A stretch of DNA of 64,000 nucleotides from Allobosea thiooxidans. GTDB lineage: Bacteria > Pseudomonadota > Alphaproteobacteria > Rhizobiales > Beijerinckiaceae. The position numbers and the translations under genes were made by a program. The first letter of the stretch is position 1. Each line of letters opens with the position of its first letter. The stretch lies in NCBI RefSeq assembly GCF_900168195.1, contig NZ_FUYX01000003.1:248001-312000 (forward strand). The letters run 5' to 3'. Under the pieces are notes generated by a model, which worked only from the letters and a program-made list of their open reading frames with translations, was not told the DNA's origin and ran no database searches. Below are positions 54,530 to 63,571 of the stretch, one piece after another.

Positions 54530-55591
54530 ATGGAGCGCCCGATGACCGCCAAGACGCCGCGCCAATTCTTCCGCCCGCTCGCGATCGGCGCGCCGGAGCC
54601 CTATCGCGAGCTGCCGCTCAGGCTCGAGCGCATGATTCATTTCGTGCCGCCGCATCTGGAGAAGGTCCGGGCCAAGGTCGGCGAGCTCGCCGGGCAGGTC
54701 GACATCCTGCTCGGCAATCTGGAGGACGCGATCCCGGTCGAGGCCAAGCAGGCCGCGCGCGACGGCTTCATCGCGATGGGCAAGGCCCTGGATTTCGGCG
54801 AGACCGGGCTTTGGGTGCGCGTGAATGCCCTGAACTCCCCGTGGTTCCTCGACGACATCGGCGCGATCATGGCCGAGATCGGCGGCAAACTCGACGTGGT
54901 GATGGTGCCCAAGGTCGAAGGACCGTGGGATATCCACTATGTCGATCAGCTCCTCGCCCAGTTCGAGGCGCGCCATGCCCTGCGCAAGCCGATCCTGATC
55001 CACGCCATCCTGGAAACAGCGGAAGGCGTGAAGAATGTCGAGACGATCGCCACCGCCTCGCCGCGCATGCATGGCATGAGCCTCGGCCCGGCCGACCTCG
55101 CCGCCTCGCGCGCGATGAAGACGACGCGCGTCGGCGGCGGCCATCCCGAATACAAGGTGATCGCCGACCCCTCCCCCGATGGCGGCCCGCGCGCCGTCGC
55201 GCAGCAGGATCTCTGGCACTACACGCTCGCCAAGATGGTCGACGCCTGCGCCGCCGCCGGGATCAAGCCCTTCTACGGCCCCTTCGGCGATTTCGCCGAC
55301 GCCCCCGCCTGCGAGGCGCAGTTCCGCAACGCGTTCCTGCTCGGCTGCGCCGGGGCCTGGACGCTCCATCCCTCGCAGATCGCGATCGCCAAGCGTGTGT
55401 TCAGCCCGGACCCGGCCGAGGTCGCCTTCGCCCGACGCATCCTGGAGGCGATGCCGGACGGCTCGGGCGCCGTGATGATCGACGGCAAGATGCAGGACGA
55501 CGCGACCTGGAAGCAGGCCAAGGTCATCGTCGACCTGGCGCGGCAGGTGGCGGCGCGCGACCCGGACCTGGCAAAACATTACGGAATGTGA
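54530..55591 (+). CDS. HpcH/HpaI aldolase family, malyl-CoA lyase-like (CitE type)
   Basis: A 353 aa enzyme (349 aa from the ATG at 54542) of the citrate lyase beta/malyl-CoA lyase group. Key residues are in [17 protein letters not shown] (Mg-binding Glu/Asp region, about residue 62), the arginine in WVRVNAL, the glutamate in [14 protein letters not shown] (about residue 163) and [20 protein letters not shown]. The C-terminal [13 protein letters not shown] and AWTLHPSQI blocks match malyl-CoA/beta-methylmalyl-CoA lyases closely, so cleavage of a 3-hydroxyacyl-CoA to glyoxylate is likely. Product glyoxylate would feed the aminotransferase at 23896; that link is inference. Confidence 0.88.
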   Translation: MERPMTAKTPRQFFRPLAIGAPEPYRELPLRLERMIHFVPPHLEKVRAKVGELAGQVDILLGNLEDAIPVEAKQAARDGFIAMGKALDFGETGLWVRVNALNSPWFLDDIGAIMAEIGGKLDVVMVPKVEGPWDIHYVDQLLAQFEARHALRKPILIHAILETAEGVKNVETIATASPRMHGMSLGPADLAASRAMKTTRVGGGHPEYKVIADPSPDGGPRAVAQQDLWHYTLAKMVDACAAAGIKPFYGPFGDFADAPACEAQFRNAFLLGCAGAWTLHPSQIAIAKRVFSPDPAEVAFARRILEAMPDGSGAVMIDGKMQDDATWKQAKVIVDLARQVAARDPDLAKHYGM

Positions 55592-55704
55592 TGGGAGAGC
55601 GCCTTCAATCGATTGATCTCGACGCATTTACGACGCATTGCTCTCGTTCAAGGCGGCAAGACCTTAAGCCGGCGGCGGATCGGCCGGCCCAATATGGACA
55701 AGTC

Positions 55705-56034
55705 ATGGAAGCGCGTTCGGCCAAATTCCGGATCGGGCAGGTGGTCAAGCACCGCATCTACCCGTTCCGCGGCGTGATCTTCGACGTCGACCCGGTCTTC
55801 TCCAACACCGAGGAATGGTGGATGGCGATTCCGGAGAACATGCGCCCGTCGAAGGACCAGCCCTTCTACCATCTCTTCGCCGAAAACGAGGAGACGGAAT
55901 ATGTCGCCTATGTCTCCGAACAGAATCTCGTCAGCGACGATTCCGGTGCGCCGGTCCGGCATCCCCGGGCCCGGGAGTTCTTCCGGCGCGACCGCAAGGG
56001 TCACTACCGGATCGACCGCACCGAGCTGAACTGA
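55705..56034 (+). CDS. hspQ: Heat shock protein HspQ (YccV-like)
   Basis: A 109 aa protein of the YccV/HspQ family: FRIGQVVKHRIYPFRGVIFD at about residue 8, then EEWWMAIPENMRPSKDQPFY and YVAYVSEQNLV. HspQ binds hemimethylated DNA and modulates Lon and DnaA turnover in enterobacteria; the C-terminal extension here (about residues 85-109) is arginine-rich. I saw no clear sigma-32 promoter in the 113 bases upstream. A strong terminator follows. Confidence 0.94.
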   Translation: MEARSAKFRIGQVVKHRIYPFRGVIFDVDPVFSNTEEWWMAIPENMRPSKDQPFYHLFAENEETEYVAYVSEQNLVSDDSGAPVRHPRAREFFRRDRKGHYRIDRTELN

Positions 56035-56103
56035 AGAGCCCGTCCCGGCGCGGAGGCAACCCTCCCGGCGCTCCGGACCGCACTCGTCTCGACCTCGAAC
56101 GAA

Positions 56104-56142
56104 GAAGGCCGGCCCCGCAAGGGGCCGGCCTTCCCGTTTTTT
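56104..56142 (+). terminator. Strong Rho-independent terminator after hspQ
   Basis: A 13-base perfect stem (GAAGGCCGGCCCC / GGGGCCGGCCTTC, loop GCAA) followed by CCGTTTTTT. It separates the convergent hspQ and IalB-type genes. Confidence 0.92.
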
Positions 56143-56161
56143 CAGCGCTCTTGCCGAGAGC

Positions 56162-56971
56162 TCACTGCTTCGGCGGCGTCGCCGGCAGGGTCGGAGTGGC
56201 ACCCGGGGCAGCGCCGGGAGCGGGCGCAGCGCCCGGAGCGGCATTGGCGCCGCCGGCGCCGAGGCGCTGGCGCAGCTCTTCCTGGCGCTTGGACAGCTCG
56301 TCCTGCAGCTGCTTCTGCTGCTCCTCGAGCACCTTCGGATCGATCGCCGCGCCATCGAAGCCCTTGGCGAAATCGGCCAGCGGGATCGCGAAGGTGACCT
56401 CGCGGGCGCCCTGATTCTGGACGCTGACGTTGAGCGTGGTGCCCTTCTTCATCGCGTTGATGAAGTCGTCCTTGACCTGCGCCTCGGCGAAGCAGCCGTT
56501 CGGGAAGCAGATCGCGTAGCGGCCGCCGGTCGGCTGGGCGTTGTCGACACCGAAGCGGATGCCGGGCTGCAGCAGCAGGCCGAGCGGCATCAGGAAGCGC
56601 ACGATCTTGGTGGCGTCGCCCTTCACGTCATAGACCGCTGCGGCGAGCACCGGCTGGCCCTGGTCCGAGACGAAGTCGCGGGTGGTGTAGCAGATTTCCT
56701 TGTTGGCGGCCTGGTCCTTGCCGCAGACCTTGGTCCAGCTCGTCTGCGACGGCTCGGGCTTGACCTGCACCACGGTCGGCCCGCTGGCGGCGGCGCCACC
56801 CTGCTGGGCCGGCTGCTGGGCCGGGGCGGCGGGCTGCTGCGCCGGAGCGGCGGGGCGCTGGGCCGGAGCGGGACGCTGGGCCTGCGCGAAAGCCGCGACG
56901 GGCGCAAAGCCGACCGCCGCGCTGAGAACCAGCCCTAGAGCGGACGATGACAGGCGAAACGAAGCGGACAT
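56162..56971 (-). CDS. Invasion-associated locus B (IalB) family secreted protein
   Basis: A 269 aa exported protein. A signal peptide ends at AFAQA (about residue 30), followed by Pro/Ala/Gln repeats of the type RPAAPAQQPAAPAQQ (about 32-60). The IalB domain (about 65-225) has SWTKVCGKDQAANKEICYTT and the cysteine pair RYAICFPNGCFAE. The tail has a short coiled coil (EEQQKQLQDELSKRQEELRQ) and ends in Gly/Ala/Pro repeats. In free-living rhizobia the role is unknown; the Bartonella name relates to erythrocyte entry. The start at 56971 is chosen for the signal peptide. Confidence 0.88.
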   Translation of the reverse strand: MSASFRLSSSALGLVLSAAVGFAPVAAFAQAQRPAPAQRPAAPAQQPAAPAQQPAQQGGAAASGPTVVQVKPEPSQTSWTKVCGKDQAANKEICYTTRDFVSDQGQPVLAAAVYDVKGDATKIVRFLMPLGLLLQPGIRFGVDNAQPTGGRYAICFPNGCFAEAQVKDDFINAMKKGTTLNVSVQNQGAREVTFAIPLADFAKGFDGAAIDPKVLEEQQKQLQDELSKRQEELRQRLGAGGANAAPGAAPAPGAAPGATPTLPATPPKQ

Positions 56972-57214
56972 TCCTTGTCTTTCCTTATCAGGCGAATTCG
57001 GGATCACGACTTCGCAAGCCGCGCGCGTCACCGCCGACGCGCCCAATCGCATGGCTGCGCCGGCCACCTCAGGCCGAGCACATCAAGGGCGATTGAGGCG
57101 TTTGAATGACACCCTGCCCCGCCTTTAGCGAGTTCGCGCGCCAGATTCCAGCCCGAATAGCTGCATGGCCCTGAGCTACCCATGCTATTCTTGCGCAGGG
57201 AATCAGGCTGGACG

Positions 57215-59065
57215 ATGGAATTTCTTGGCATGCCCTTGGCGACGAGCCGCCGCAGGGTCAACTTGATGCTCGCGCTGAGCCCGCTCGCCCTTCTGGCGCG
57301 CGGGACGAAGGCGCTGGCCGATTCGGCCCCCGCACAGCACGCCATCGCGATGCATGGCCGGCCGGCGCTGCCCTCCGGCTTCTCCCACCTGCCCTATGCC
57401 GACCCCAAGGCGCCGCGCGGCGGGCGCATCGTTCTCGGCCTCCAGGGCACCTTCGACAGCCTCAATCCACTGATCGTGCTGGGCGTCGCGCCCGACGCCG
57501 TGCCGAAATACGTCCAGCAGAGCCTGCTCTTCCGCTCCGCCGACGAGCCCTTCACCGGCTATGGCCTGCTCGCCGCGCGCGTCGAGCTCAATCCGGAGCG
57601 GACCAGGCTCGCCTTCGAACTCGACCCGCGCGCGACCTTCTCGGACGGCGCCCCGGTCACCGCCGCGGACGTGCTCTTCACGGTCGAGATGCTGCGGACG
57701 AAGGGCAAGCCGTTCCATCGCTCCAGCCTGGCGCGGATCAGCAAGGCGTCGGCGCCCTCGCGGCTGCGGGTCGAATTCGAGCTCGGCGACGGCTCCAACC
57801 GCGAATTGCCGCTGGTGATCGGCGGGCTGCCGATCTTCGCCAAGCACGCGACGAATGCCGAGACCTTCGGCGAAACGAGCTTCAAGCCGGCGCTCGGCTC
57901 CGGCCCCTACGCGATCAGCGAGGTGCGCCCCGGCGAGTCGCTGACGCTGAAGCGGCGCGCCGATTTCTGGGCGGAGGACCACCCGCTGACGCGCGGCCTC
58001 TTCAACGCCGAAGAGATCCGCTACGACTTCTACCGGGATTCGAATGCACTGTTCGAGGCCTTCAAGGCCGGCCTCTACGACGTCCGGCTCGAGGGCGACC
58101 CGACGCGCTGGATGACCGGCTACGACGTGCCGGCCGTGCATGACGGACGCATCATCAGGCAGACCCTGCATTTCGACACGCCCAAGGGCATGACCGGCCT
58201 CGTCTTCAACACCCGCCGCGGCGTCTTCGCCGATATTCGGGTGCGCGAGGCGCTCGGGCTGCTGTTCGATTTCGAATGGGTCAACCGCAACCTGTTCCAT
58301 GGCGTCTATCGCCGGGCCGGCAGCTTCTTCTCCGATTCGGAGCTCTCGGCGCTGGGCGTGCCGGCCGATGCGCGGGAGAAGGCCCTGCTCGCCGCCTTCC
58401 CGGGCGCCGTGCGCGACGACATCCTGGCCGGCACCTGGCGCCCCTCGGAAACGGACGGCTCGGGCCGCGACCGCGAGCAGGCGCGCCGGGCGCTCGACCT
58501 GCTCAAAGCCGCCGGCCACTCGCTTCAGGACGGCGTACTGCGCAACGGCAAGGGCGAACCCTTCGCCTTCGAGATCACCGTGACCAACCGGCCGCAGGAG
58601 CGGCTCGCGCTGAACTATGCCCAGTCCCTCTCCCGGCTGGGCATCGCGGCCTCGGTGCGGCTGATCGACGACGTGCAGTACTGGCGCCGGCTTTCGGCCT
58701 TCGATTTCGACATGATCCAGTGGACCTGGCCGGCTTCCGCCTCGCCGGGCAACGAGCAGATCGGCCGCTGGGGCGCGGCGAATGCCGGGCGCAAGGGCTC
58801 GCTGAACTATGCAGGCGTGGCCTCGCCCGCCATCGACGCCACGCTTCAGGCCCTGCTCGGAGCGCGCGAGCGGGAGGATTTCGTCGCCGCGATCCGTACG
58901 CTCGATCGCCTGCTGGTCTCCGGCTTCTATGTCGTGCCGCTCTACTATCTGCCCGACACCTGGCTCGCCCATGCCCGCGAGGTCGTGCTGGCCGGGCGCC
59001 AGCCGGCCTATTTCCTCTCCAACGAAACGCTGGCGCGCCTCCCGGCGCCCACCCCCGCCAACTGA
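57215..59065 (+). CDS. Extracellular solute-binding protein family 5 (YejA-like)
   Basis: A 616 aa periplasmic binding protein of the YejA type, for microcin- or peptide-like ligands. A Tat-like signal ATSRRRVNLMLALSPLALLA lies at about residues 9-28. Typical YejA features are HGRPALPSGFSHLPYADPKA and GTFDSLNPLIVLG near the N-terminus and QWTWPASASPGNEQIGRWG near residue 500. Start could be 57182, 57215 or 57230. No yejB, yejE or yejF is present. The gene is followed after ten bases by a half adenylating-enzyme gene, an unusual partner. Confidence 0.88.
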   Translation: MEFLGMPLATSRRRVNLMLALSPLALLARGTKALADSAPAQHAIAMHGRPALPSGFSHLPYADPKAPRGGRIVLGLQGTFDSLNPLIVLGVAPDAVPKYVQQSLLFRSADEPFTGYGLLAARVELNPERTRLAFELDPRATFSDGAPVTAADVLFTVEMLRTKGKPFHRSSLARISKASAPSRLRVEFELGDGSNRELPLVIGGLPIFAKHATNAETFGETSFKPALGSGPYAISEVRPGESLTLKRRADFWAEDHPLTRGLFNAEEIRYDFYRDSNALFEAFKAGLYDVRLEGDPTRWMTGYDVPAVHDGRIIRQTLHFDTPKGMTGLVFNTRRGVFADIRVREALGLLFDFEWVNRNLFHGVYRRAGSFFSDSELSALGVPADAREKALLAAFPGAVRDDILAGTWRPSETDGSGRDREQARRALDLLKAAGHSLQDGVLRNGKGEPFAFEITVTNRPQERLALNYAQSLSRLGIAASVRLIDDVQYWRRLSAFDFDMIQWTWPASASPGNEQIGRWGAANAGRKGSLNYAGVASPAIDATLQALLGAREREDFVAAIRTLDRLLVSGFYVVPLYYLPDTWLAHAREVVLAGRQPAYFLSNETLARLPAPTPAN

Positions 59066-59075
59066 AGGGCCGTCG

Positions 59076-60107
59076 ATGCGGGCAGAACAGGACGAAGCTT
59101 CCGCCCTGCTCGACGGGCTCGACATCGACACGCTGCTCAAGGCCCTGACGCGCGGGCGCGGCTACGAGGCCGCCCTGCGCGACCCACCCGGCCGGCGCGG
59201 CTGGAGCGACGTCAATCCGGCCTCGATCAACTTCGTCCAGCTCGACGAGCGCATCGACCGGCTGGCGCGGCTCCTGACCATCAACAAGGGCCAGCCCGGC
59301 GCCAGCGTGGCGATCATGGCGCCGCTGGGCCCGGAAGCGATCGTCTCGGTGCTCGCCAGCCTGCGCGCCGGGCTGTCGCCGCTGATGCTGCCGCTCCACG
59401 GCAACGAGCTCGAGCTGCTGCGCCTGATCGAGTCCGCCGGCGCGATCATGGCGCTCGGCGTCAGCCGCGTCGGACCGCTGCGGCCGCTGCTGATCCTGCG
59501 CAACCTCGCTATGCGGGCCTTCAGCACCCGCTTCGTCGGCGGCTTCGGGCCGGAGGTGCCGGACGGCGTCGCCCCGCTCGACATGCTGATGGCGAATGCG
59601 ACGCTCCACCCCCTGCCGGAGCCGCGCGAACGGCCGCCGCTCCAGGTCGCCGACGCGCTGTCCTTGGACGGGCCGCAGCGCGTCTCCGAGCGGGAATTGC
59701 TGGGCAAGGCCCTCGACATCTCGCGCGCGCTCAAGCCGATGAACTCGTCGCGGATCGTGACGACGCTGGTCGGCGGAGACCTTGCCGCGCTGGCCAGCGG
59801 CCCGGGCATGGCGATGCTGACCGGCGTCGAATTGCTGCCGCTCGGCCCGTTCAGCCTCGGCGATCTCCAGGCCTGCGTCGAGGGCGGCCGCAGCGTCCAT
59901 CTGGTCCTGCCCGGCAGCATGGAGGCGGCGCTGGCGCATTCGCGGCTCGCCGGCCATCCGGCCCTGGCCAGCCTCGTCCTCGTGCAGCGGGCGGGCGGCG
60001 AGCGCGCCTATCCGGCGATCGATCGCCCCGATCTCGCCATCGTCGACATCGCGGTGCATAGTGCTGCCGATATCACCGTCACCCGGCGCCAGACGCCCAT
60101 GGGCTGA
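59076..60107 (+). CDS. Degenerate N-terminal half of an AMP-binding (acyl-CoA synthetase-like) protein
   Basis: A 343 aa protein whose residues about 45-115 read like the N-terminal part of acyl-CoA synthetases (INFVQLDERIDRLARLLTIN, then GASVAIMAPLGPEAIVSVLA and SLRAGLSPLMLPL). The catalytic motifs expected later are absent: there is no YTSGTTGxPK loop, no A5 Y-G-x-T-E, no A8 arginine hinge, and no C-terminal lid. So it is unlikely to be an enzyme, but it has no internal stop and keeps a good start (GAAGGG before ATG 59076). It is coupled to the YejA-like gene. Function unknown. Confidence 0.7.
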   Translation: MRAEQDEASALLDGLDIDTLLKALTRGRGYEAALRDPPGRRGWSDVNPASINFVQLDERIDRLARLLTINKGQPGASVAIMAPLGPEAIVSVLASLRAGLSPLMLPLHGNELELLRLIESAGAIMALGVSRVGPLRPLLILRNLAMRAFSTRFVGGFGPEVPDGVAPLDMLMANATLHPLPEPRERPPLQVADALSLDGPQRVSERELLGKALDISRALKPMNSSRIVTTLVGGDLAALASGPGMAMLTGVELLPLGPFSLGDLQACVEGGRSVHLVLPGSMEAALAHSRLAGHPALASLVLVQRAGGERAYPAIDRPDLAIVDIAVHSAADITVTRRQTPMG

Positions 60108-60152
60108 GTGACGCAAGAAGGACGCTGGGGCGCATTCCACGGAGTGTTCGCC

Positions 60153-60452
60153 ATGCTGACCGTCGGTCTTGTCCTGATCTCCCTCTCGGCCGGCCCGGCC
60201 GTTCCGGCAACCGATACGGTGCCGCGCTTCGACATCGCCGTGTCCTGCGACACCGCCAACAAGGCGGCTTCCGGCATCGGCCGCCCCGTCCAGGCCTGCC
60301 TCGACGACGAGGAGAAGGCCCGCACCGCGCTCGAAATGCGCTGGTCCGAATACCCCATCCATGCGCGGCAGAGCTGCACCGAGAGCGTGAGCGTCGGTGG
60401 GCCGCCGAGCTATGTCCAGCTCATCACCTGCCTGGAAATGCGGAAGCAGTGA
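60153..60452 (+). CDS. Small secreted protein with conserved cysteines
   Basis: A 99 aa protein with a signal peptide (MLTVGLVLISLSAGPAVPAT) and four cysteines (FDIAVSCDT, QACLDDEE, ARQSCTESV, QLITCLEM), the pattern of a family common in Bradyrhizobium relatives but without known function (from memory). The GTG at 60108 is an alternative start, but ATG 60153 has GGAG eight bases upstream and gives a clean signal peptide. Its last 29 bases overlap the 3' end of the convergent ceramidase-like gene. Confidence 0.72.
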   Translation: MLTVGLVLISLSAGPAVPATDTVPRFDIAVSCDTANKAASGIGRPVQACLDDEEKARTALEMRWSEYPIHARQSCTESVSVGGPPSYVQLITCLEMRKQ

Positions 60453-61161
60453 TGCCCGGCCCCGACCCGGACAGCACGGTGGCGCGCAGCAGCAGGTAGA
60501 GCACCAGCGCATTGAGCAGGTGCCAGAGCCAATGCGTGCCCAGCGGGAAAGCCCCGCAGAGCAAGCCGTCGATGCTCCGCGTCGTCAGGGAAACCGCGAA
60601 GGCCAGGCCCGCCAGAGCCAGCAGCTTCCGTGGACGAGCAAGCGTGAGATCGGCCGGCAAGGCGAGCGCGATGCCGATCAGCCCCAGGAGGAACGCGGCG
60701 TAGCCGGCTGAGCCGGCCACGATCGCCGGCAGGAGCGCTCGCCCTGCCCAGGACAGGCTGAGCGCGAGGCAGAAAAAGGCGAGCGTCCCGGCCGCCGTCA
60801 CCAGCCGGGAGGCGCCGAAGAAGCGACGCAGAGCGAAAGCGAAATAGCCGAAGGCGAAAAGCTGGATCGGCGCGACATCGGCCAGCAGGGTCCAGCGATT
60901 CGGCAAGGTGTGAAACAGGAAGGAGCCCATGCCGATGGCGCAAACCAGCAGGATGAAGGCGAGCGCCACACCGTCGCGCGCCGGCTGCCGGCGCCAGAGC
61001 CAGAAGGCCGCCAGCGCCGCCACGAGAAAGGCGCCGTTCGTCGCGGCATTGACGGGCTCCGCCCAGAAGCCTGCATCGAGGCGCTCGCAATAGCCGAACT
61101 GCATAGCCCCGTCCGCCCCCTGCTCCCGCTCCAGCAAAGCCCGCGGTCGCGACGCCGTCAT
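60424..61161 (-). CDS. Ceramidase-fold (CREST) membrane protein
   Basis: A 245 aa protein with seven predicted helices. It matches the alkaline ceramidase/CREST hydrolase superfamily: YCERLDAGFWAEPVNAATNG at the first helix, the serine and histidine in GMGSFLFHTLPN with the aspartate in LLADVAPIQ, and the histidine pair in GTHWLWHLLNAL. These form a zinc site in the family. It may hydrolyse an amide bond in a sphingolipid-like or ornithine lipid. The start at 61161 is the longest reasonable one; ATG 61104 would remove 19 residues. Confidence 0.8.
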   Translation of the reverse strand: MTASRPRALLEREQGADGAMQFGYCERLDAGFWAEPVNAATNGAFLVAALAAFWLWRRQPARDGVALAFILLVCAIGMGSFLFHTLPNRWTLLADVAPIQLFAFGYFAFALRRFFGASRLVTAAGTLAFFCLALSLSWAGRALLPAIVAGSAGYAAFLLGLIGIALALPADLTLARPRKLLALAGLAFAVSLTTRSIDGLLCGAFPLGTHWLWHLLNALVLYLLLRATVLSGSGPGITASAFPGR

Positions 61162-61262
61162 GTCACATGCCGAAACTTGCCGTGCCCGAGACCCGGCTTG
61201 CGGACTTGCGTTGTCCGGGCCGCTCCGCAAATTTCGCGCACCCATTCCCGGAGACCGCCACC

Positions 61263-61544
61263 GTGCGCAGCCTATGCCTTCCGCTTTCCGCTGTCCTCCT
61301 GCTCGCAGCAGGAGCGACAAGCCCGGCGCATGCCGACCCGCGGGCCTGCGCCGATCTGTGGACCGCACGCAACGAGATCTACAAGGCGCGCGGCTACTGC
61401 TTCCGGACGAAGGCCGCGATCGCGGCTTTCGGCAATGCCGGCTGCCAATACGACAATGTCGAGGACCTGCCGCTCTCGGCCAATGACCACCGGGCGATCG
61501 CCGATATCATCCGGCAGGAACGGGCGCTGCGCTGCCCGCGCTAG
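61263..61544 (+). CDS. Secreted YARHG-domain protein
   Basis: A 93 aa exported protein. From the GTG at 61263 (GGAG nine bases upstream) it has a signal peptide ending at AHADP (residue 25), then a YARHG domain: CADLWTARNEIYKARGYCF and KAAIAAFGNAGCQYDNVED. The domain is extracellular and of unknown function. The longer frame from 61167 overlaps the region of the divergent ceramidase-like start and is less likely. Confidence 0.8.
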   Translation: MRSLCLPLSAVLLLAAGATSPAHADPRACADLWTARNEIYKARGYCFRTKAAIAAFGNAGCQYDNVEDLPLSANDHRAIADIIRQERALRCPR

Positions 61545-61569
61545 AAGCGTCTGCCGATCGGACCGATTC

Positions 61570-61663
61570 GTCATTGCGAGCCCGGCGAAGCAATCCAGGG
61601 GCTGATGGAGCGCTTCGGCCCAGCCCGCCTGGATTGCTTCGTCGCTTCGCCCCTCGCAATGAC
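61570..61663. repeat. Palindromic element R14 (type E)
   Basis: Second copy of R13: ends TCATTGCGAGCCCGGCGAAG and CTTCGCCCCTCGCAATGA, inner arms CAATCCAGG and CCTGGATTG. It follows the YARHG gene. Confidence 0.85.
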
Positions 61664-61791
61664 GGCTCTCATGCGGCAACGGCGATTGCCTGTGGAAGGC
61701 AGACCGGCCCTGCGTCCAGCGGGGGCGTGGCCGTGCTAGAAGCGCCGGTCGCGCCCTCGCGCGAGATCAATCCAGGCGATTCACGAGTAGT

Positions 61792-63303
61792 ATGACGACA
61801 GCGATCGAGATGGGAACGACACGGACCGGCGAACCCGGTCTCATCGATCTCGCCGAATTGCTGGCGACGCGCCTGCTCGTCCAGGGCAATTCCGGCTCGG
61901 GCAAGTCGCATCTGCTGCGCCGCCTGCTGGAGCAGAGCGCGCCGCTCGTCCAGCAGGCGATCATCGACCCGGAGGGCGATTTCGTCTCGCTCGCCGACCA
62001 GTTCGGCCATGTCGTGGTCGATGCCGAATGCGGCGAGGCCGAGCTGCAGCGCGTCGCGTTGCGTGTGCGCCAGCATCGCGTCTCGGTGGTCCTCAATCTC
62101 GAAAACCTCGAAGCCGACGAGCAGTTGCGCGCCACCGCCGCCTTTCTCGGCGGGCTCTTCGATGTCGACCGTTCGCTCTGGTTCCCGATGCTGATCGTCG
62201 TCGACGAAGCCCAGCTCTTCGCCCCCGTGATGGCGGGCGAGGCCTCGGACGAAGCGCGCCGGCTCTCGCTCGGCGCCATGACGAACCTGATGTGCCGCGG
62301 CCGCAAGCGCGGCCTCGCCGGCGTGATCGCGACGCAGCGCCTCGCCAAGCTCGCCAAGAACGTCGCCGCGGAAGCCTCCAACTTCCTGATGGGCCGCACC
62401 TTCCTCGACATCGACATGCAGCGCGCGGCCGACCTGCTCGGCATGGACCGGCGCCAGGCGGAGATGTTCCGAGACCTCGAGCGCGGCCAGTTCGTCGCGC
62501 TCGGCCCGGCCCTGTCGAAGCGGCCTCTGCCGCTGAGGATCGGCGCCGTCTCCTCGGTCGACCGCGGTGGCGCGCCGGGGCTGATGCCGCTGCCCGAGCA
62601 GGCGCCGGAAGAGGCCGGCAAGCTCATCTTCACGCCCGGCGAGGACGAGCCGCTGCCGATCGCGCGCACCATCCGCCCGGCGCCGCGTCCGCGCCCGAAT
62701 CCGAGCGAAGTGCTGCGTCAGATCGAGAACTACCGCCCCGCCCCGCAGCCGGAGCCCGAGCCGGAGATCGAGCTCGAGCCGGCAGAGCGCGAGGCGATCA
62801 TGGTCGAGATCCTGCGCGAGCTGATGGCCGATCCGGAGGCGCGCTCGCGCCAGGTCGCGGTGCTCTATCAGGATTTCACCGTGCGCTGCCGGATGCGCCG
62901 GCTCGGCCGTACGCATCTGAGCCTGGAGGAATTCCGCCGGAGGCTCGCCGTGGCGCGGGCCGGCGTCAGCGACAGCGTCGCGGGCAGCGAAGGCTGGCAG
63001 GCGGCCGTCGATGCCTCCGGCACGCTGCCGGAGGATCTGCAGGGGCTGTTCCTCTACATCGCCCGCACCGCGATCGAGGGCAGGCCGTGCCCCAGCGATG
63101 CGGAGCTGGCCGAGGTCTATGGCAGCCACTCGCCGAGCCGGGCGCGGCGCCTGCTCGGCTATATCGAGGAGCGCGGCCTGATCGTCGTCCACACCGACTT
63201 CCGCGGGCAGCGGACACTTGCCCTGCCGACGCTCGGAGTCGAGACCGCGCCCGGCCTGGCCCAGCCGCGGACGGCCGGGGTGCCGCGCAGCGCCCGCGGC
63301 TGA
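61792..63303 (+). CDS. HerA/DUF87-type ATP-binding protein
   Basis: A 503 aa cytoplasmic ATPase. Walker A GNSGSGKSHLL (about residues 32-42), the HerA-like IIDPEGDFVSLADQF (about 57), Walker B MLIVVDEAQLF (about 132-142), and the arginine-rich GRKRGLAGVIATQRLAKL are clear. A proline/glutamate-rich linker (about 300-325) leads to a C-terminal helical and winged-helix-like region with SPSRARRLLGYIEERGLIVV. No nuclease NurA or partner is adjacent. Members of this group occur in alphaproteobacteria as single genes; role unknown, perhaps DNA processing. Confidence 0.85.
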   Translation: MTTAIEMGTTRTGEPGLIDLAELLATRLLVQGNSGSGKSHLLRRLLEQSAPLVQQAIIDPEGDFVSLADQFGHVVVDAECGEAELQRVALRVRQHRVSVVLNLENLEADEQLRATAAFLGGLFDVDRSLWFPMLIVVDEAQLFAPVMAGEASDEARRLSLGAMTNLMCRGRKRGLAGVIATQRLAKLAKNVAAEASNFLMGRTFLDIDMQRAADLLGMDRRQAEMFRDLERGQFVALGPALSKRPLPLRIGAVSSVDRGGAPGLMPLPEQAPEEAGKLIFTPGEDEPLPIARTIRPAPRPRPNPSEVLRQIENYRPAPQPEPEPEIELEPAEREAIMVEILRELMADPEARSRQVAVLYQDFTVRCRMRRLGRTHLSLEEFRRRLAVARAGVSDSVAGSEGWQAAVDASGTLPEDLQGLFLYIARTAIEGRPCPSDAELAEVYGSHSPSRARRLLGYIEERGLIVVHTDFRGQRTLALPTLGVETAPGLAQPRTAGVPRSARG

Positions 63304-63331
63304 CCGGCTTCAGCTTTTCCGCCCCTCAAGT

Positions 63332-63424
63332 CGTCCCGGGCCTGCCCCGGGGTCCATGCCTCAGCGTCGACGATCGGAGTTCCGGCATGAATCCCGGATC
63401 TCCGCTTCGCTGCGTCCGGGGCGG
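63332..63424. repeat. Palindromic element R15 (type F)
   Basis: Second copy of R3: left CGTCCCGGGCCTGCCCCGGG and GTCCATGCC, right GTTCCGGCATGAATCCCGG and CGTCCGGGGCGG. Between two plus-strand genes. Confidence 0.75.
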
Positions 63425-63571
63425 CGCGCGCCTCTTTCCAGGCCAGTATCTCTCCGAACGCTATGCGGCATCGGTTCGGTGACTTGAAGTCACGAATGCT
63501 GTTCCATCCGGCCGACTAATCGCGGCCATGGACCGGCTCCATCTTCCACCCTCCAAAATGGAGATCGGACA

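Noticed and set aside
58575..60512. A 645-codon minus-strand frame opposite the YejA-like and AMP-binding-like genes
   Set aside because: Antisense shadow with no motif and no ribosome binding site.
61669..63192. A 507-codon minus-strand frame opposite the HerA-like gene
   Set aside because: The plus-strand gene has Walker motifs; the opposite frame has none.
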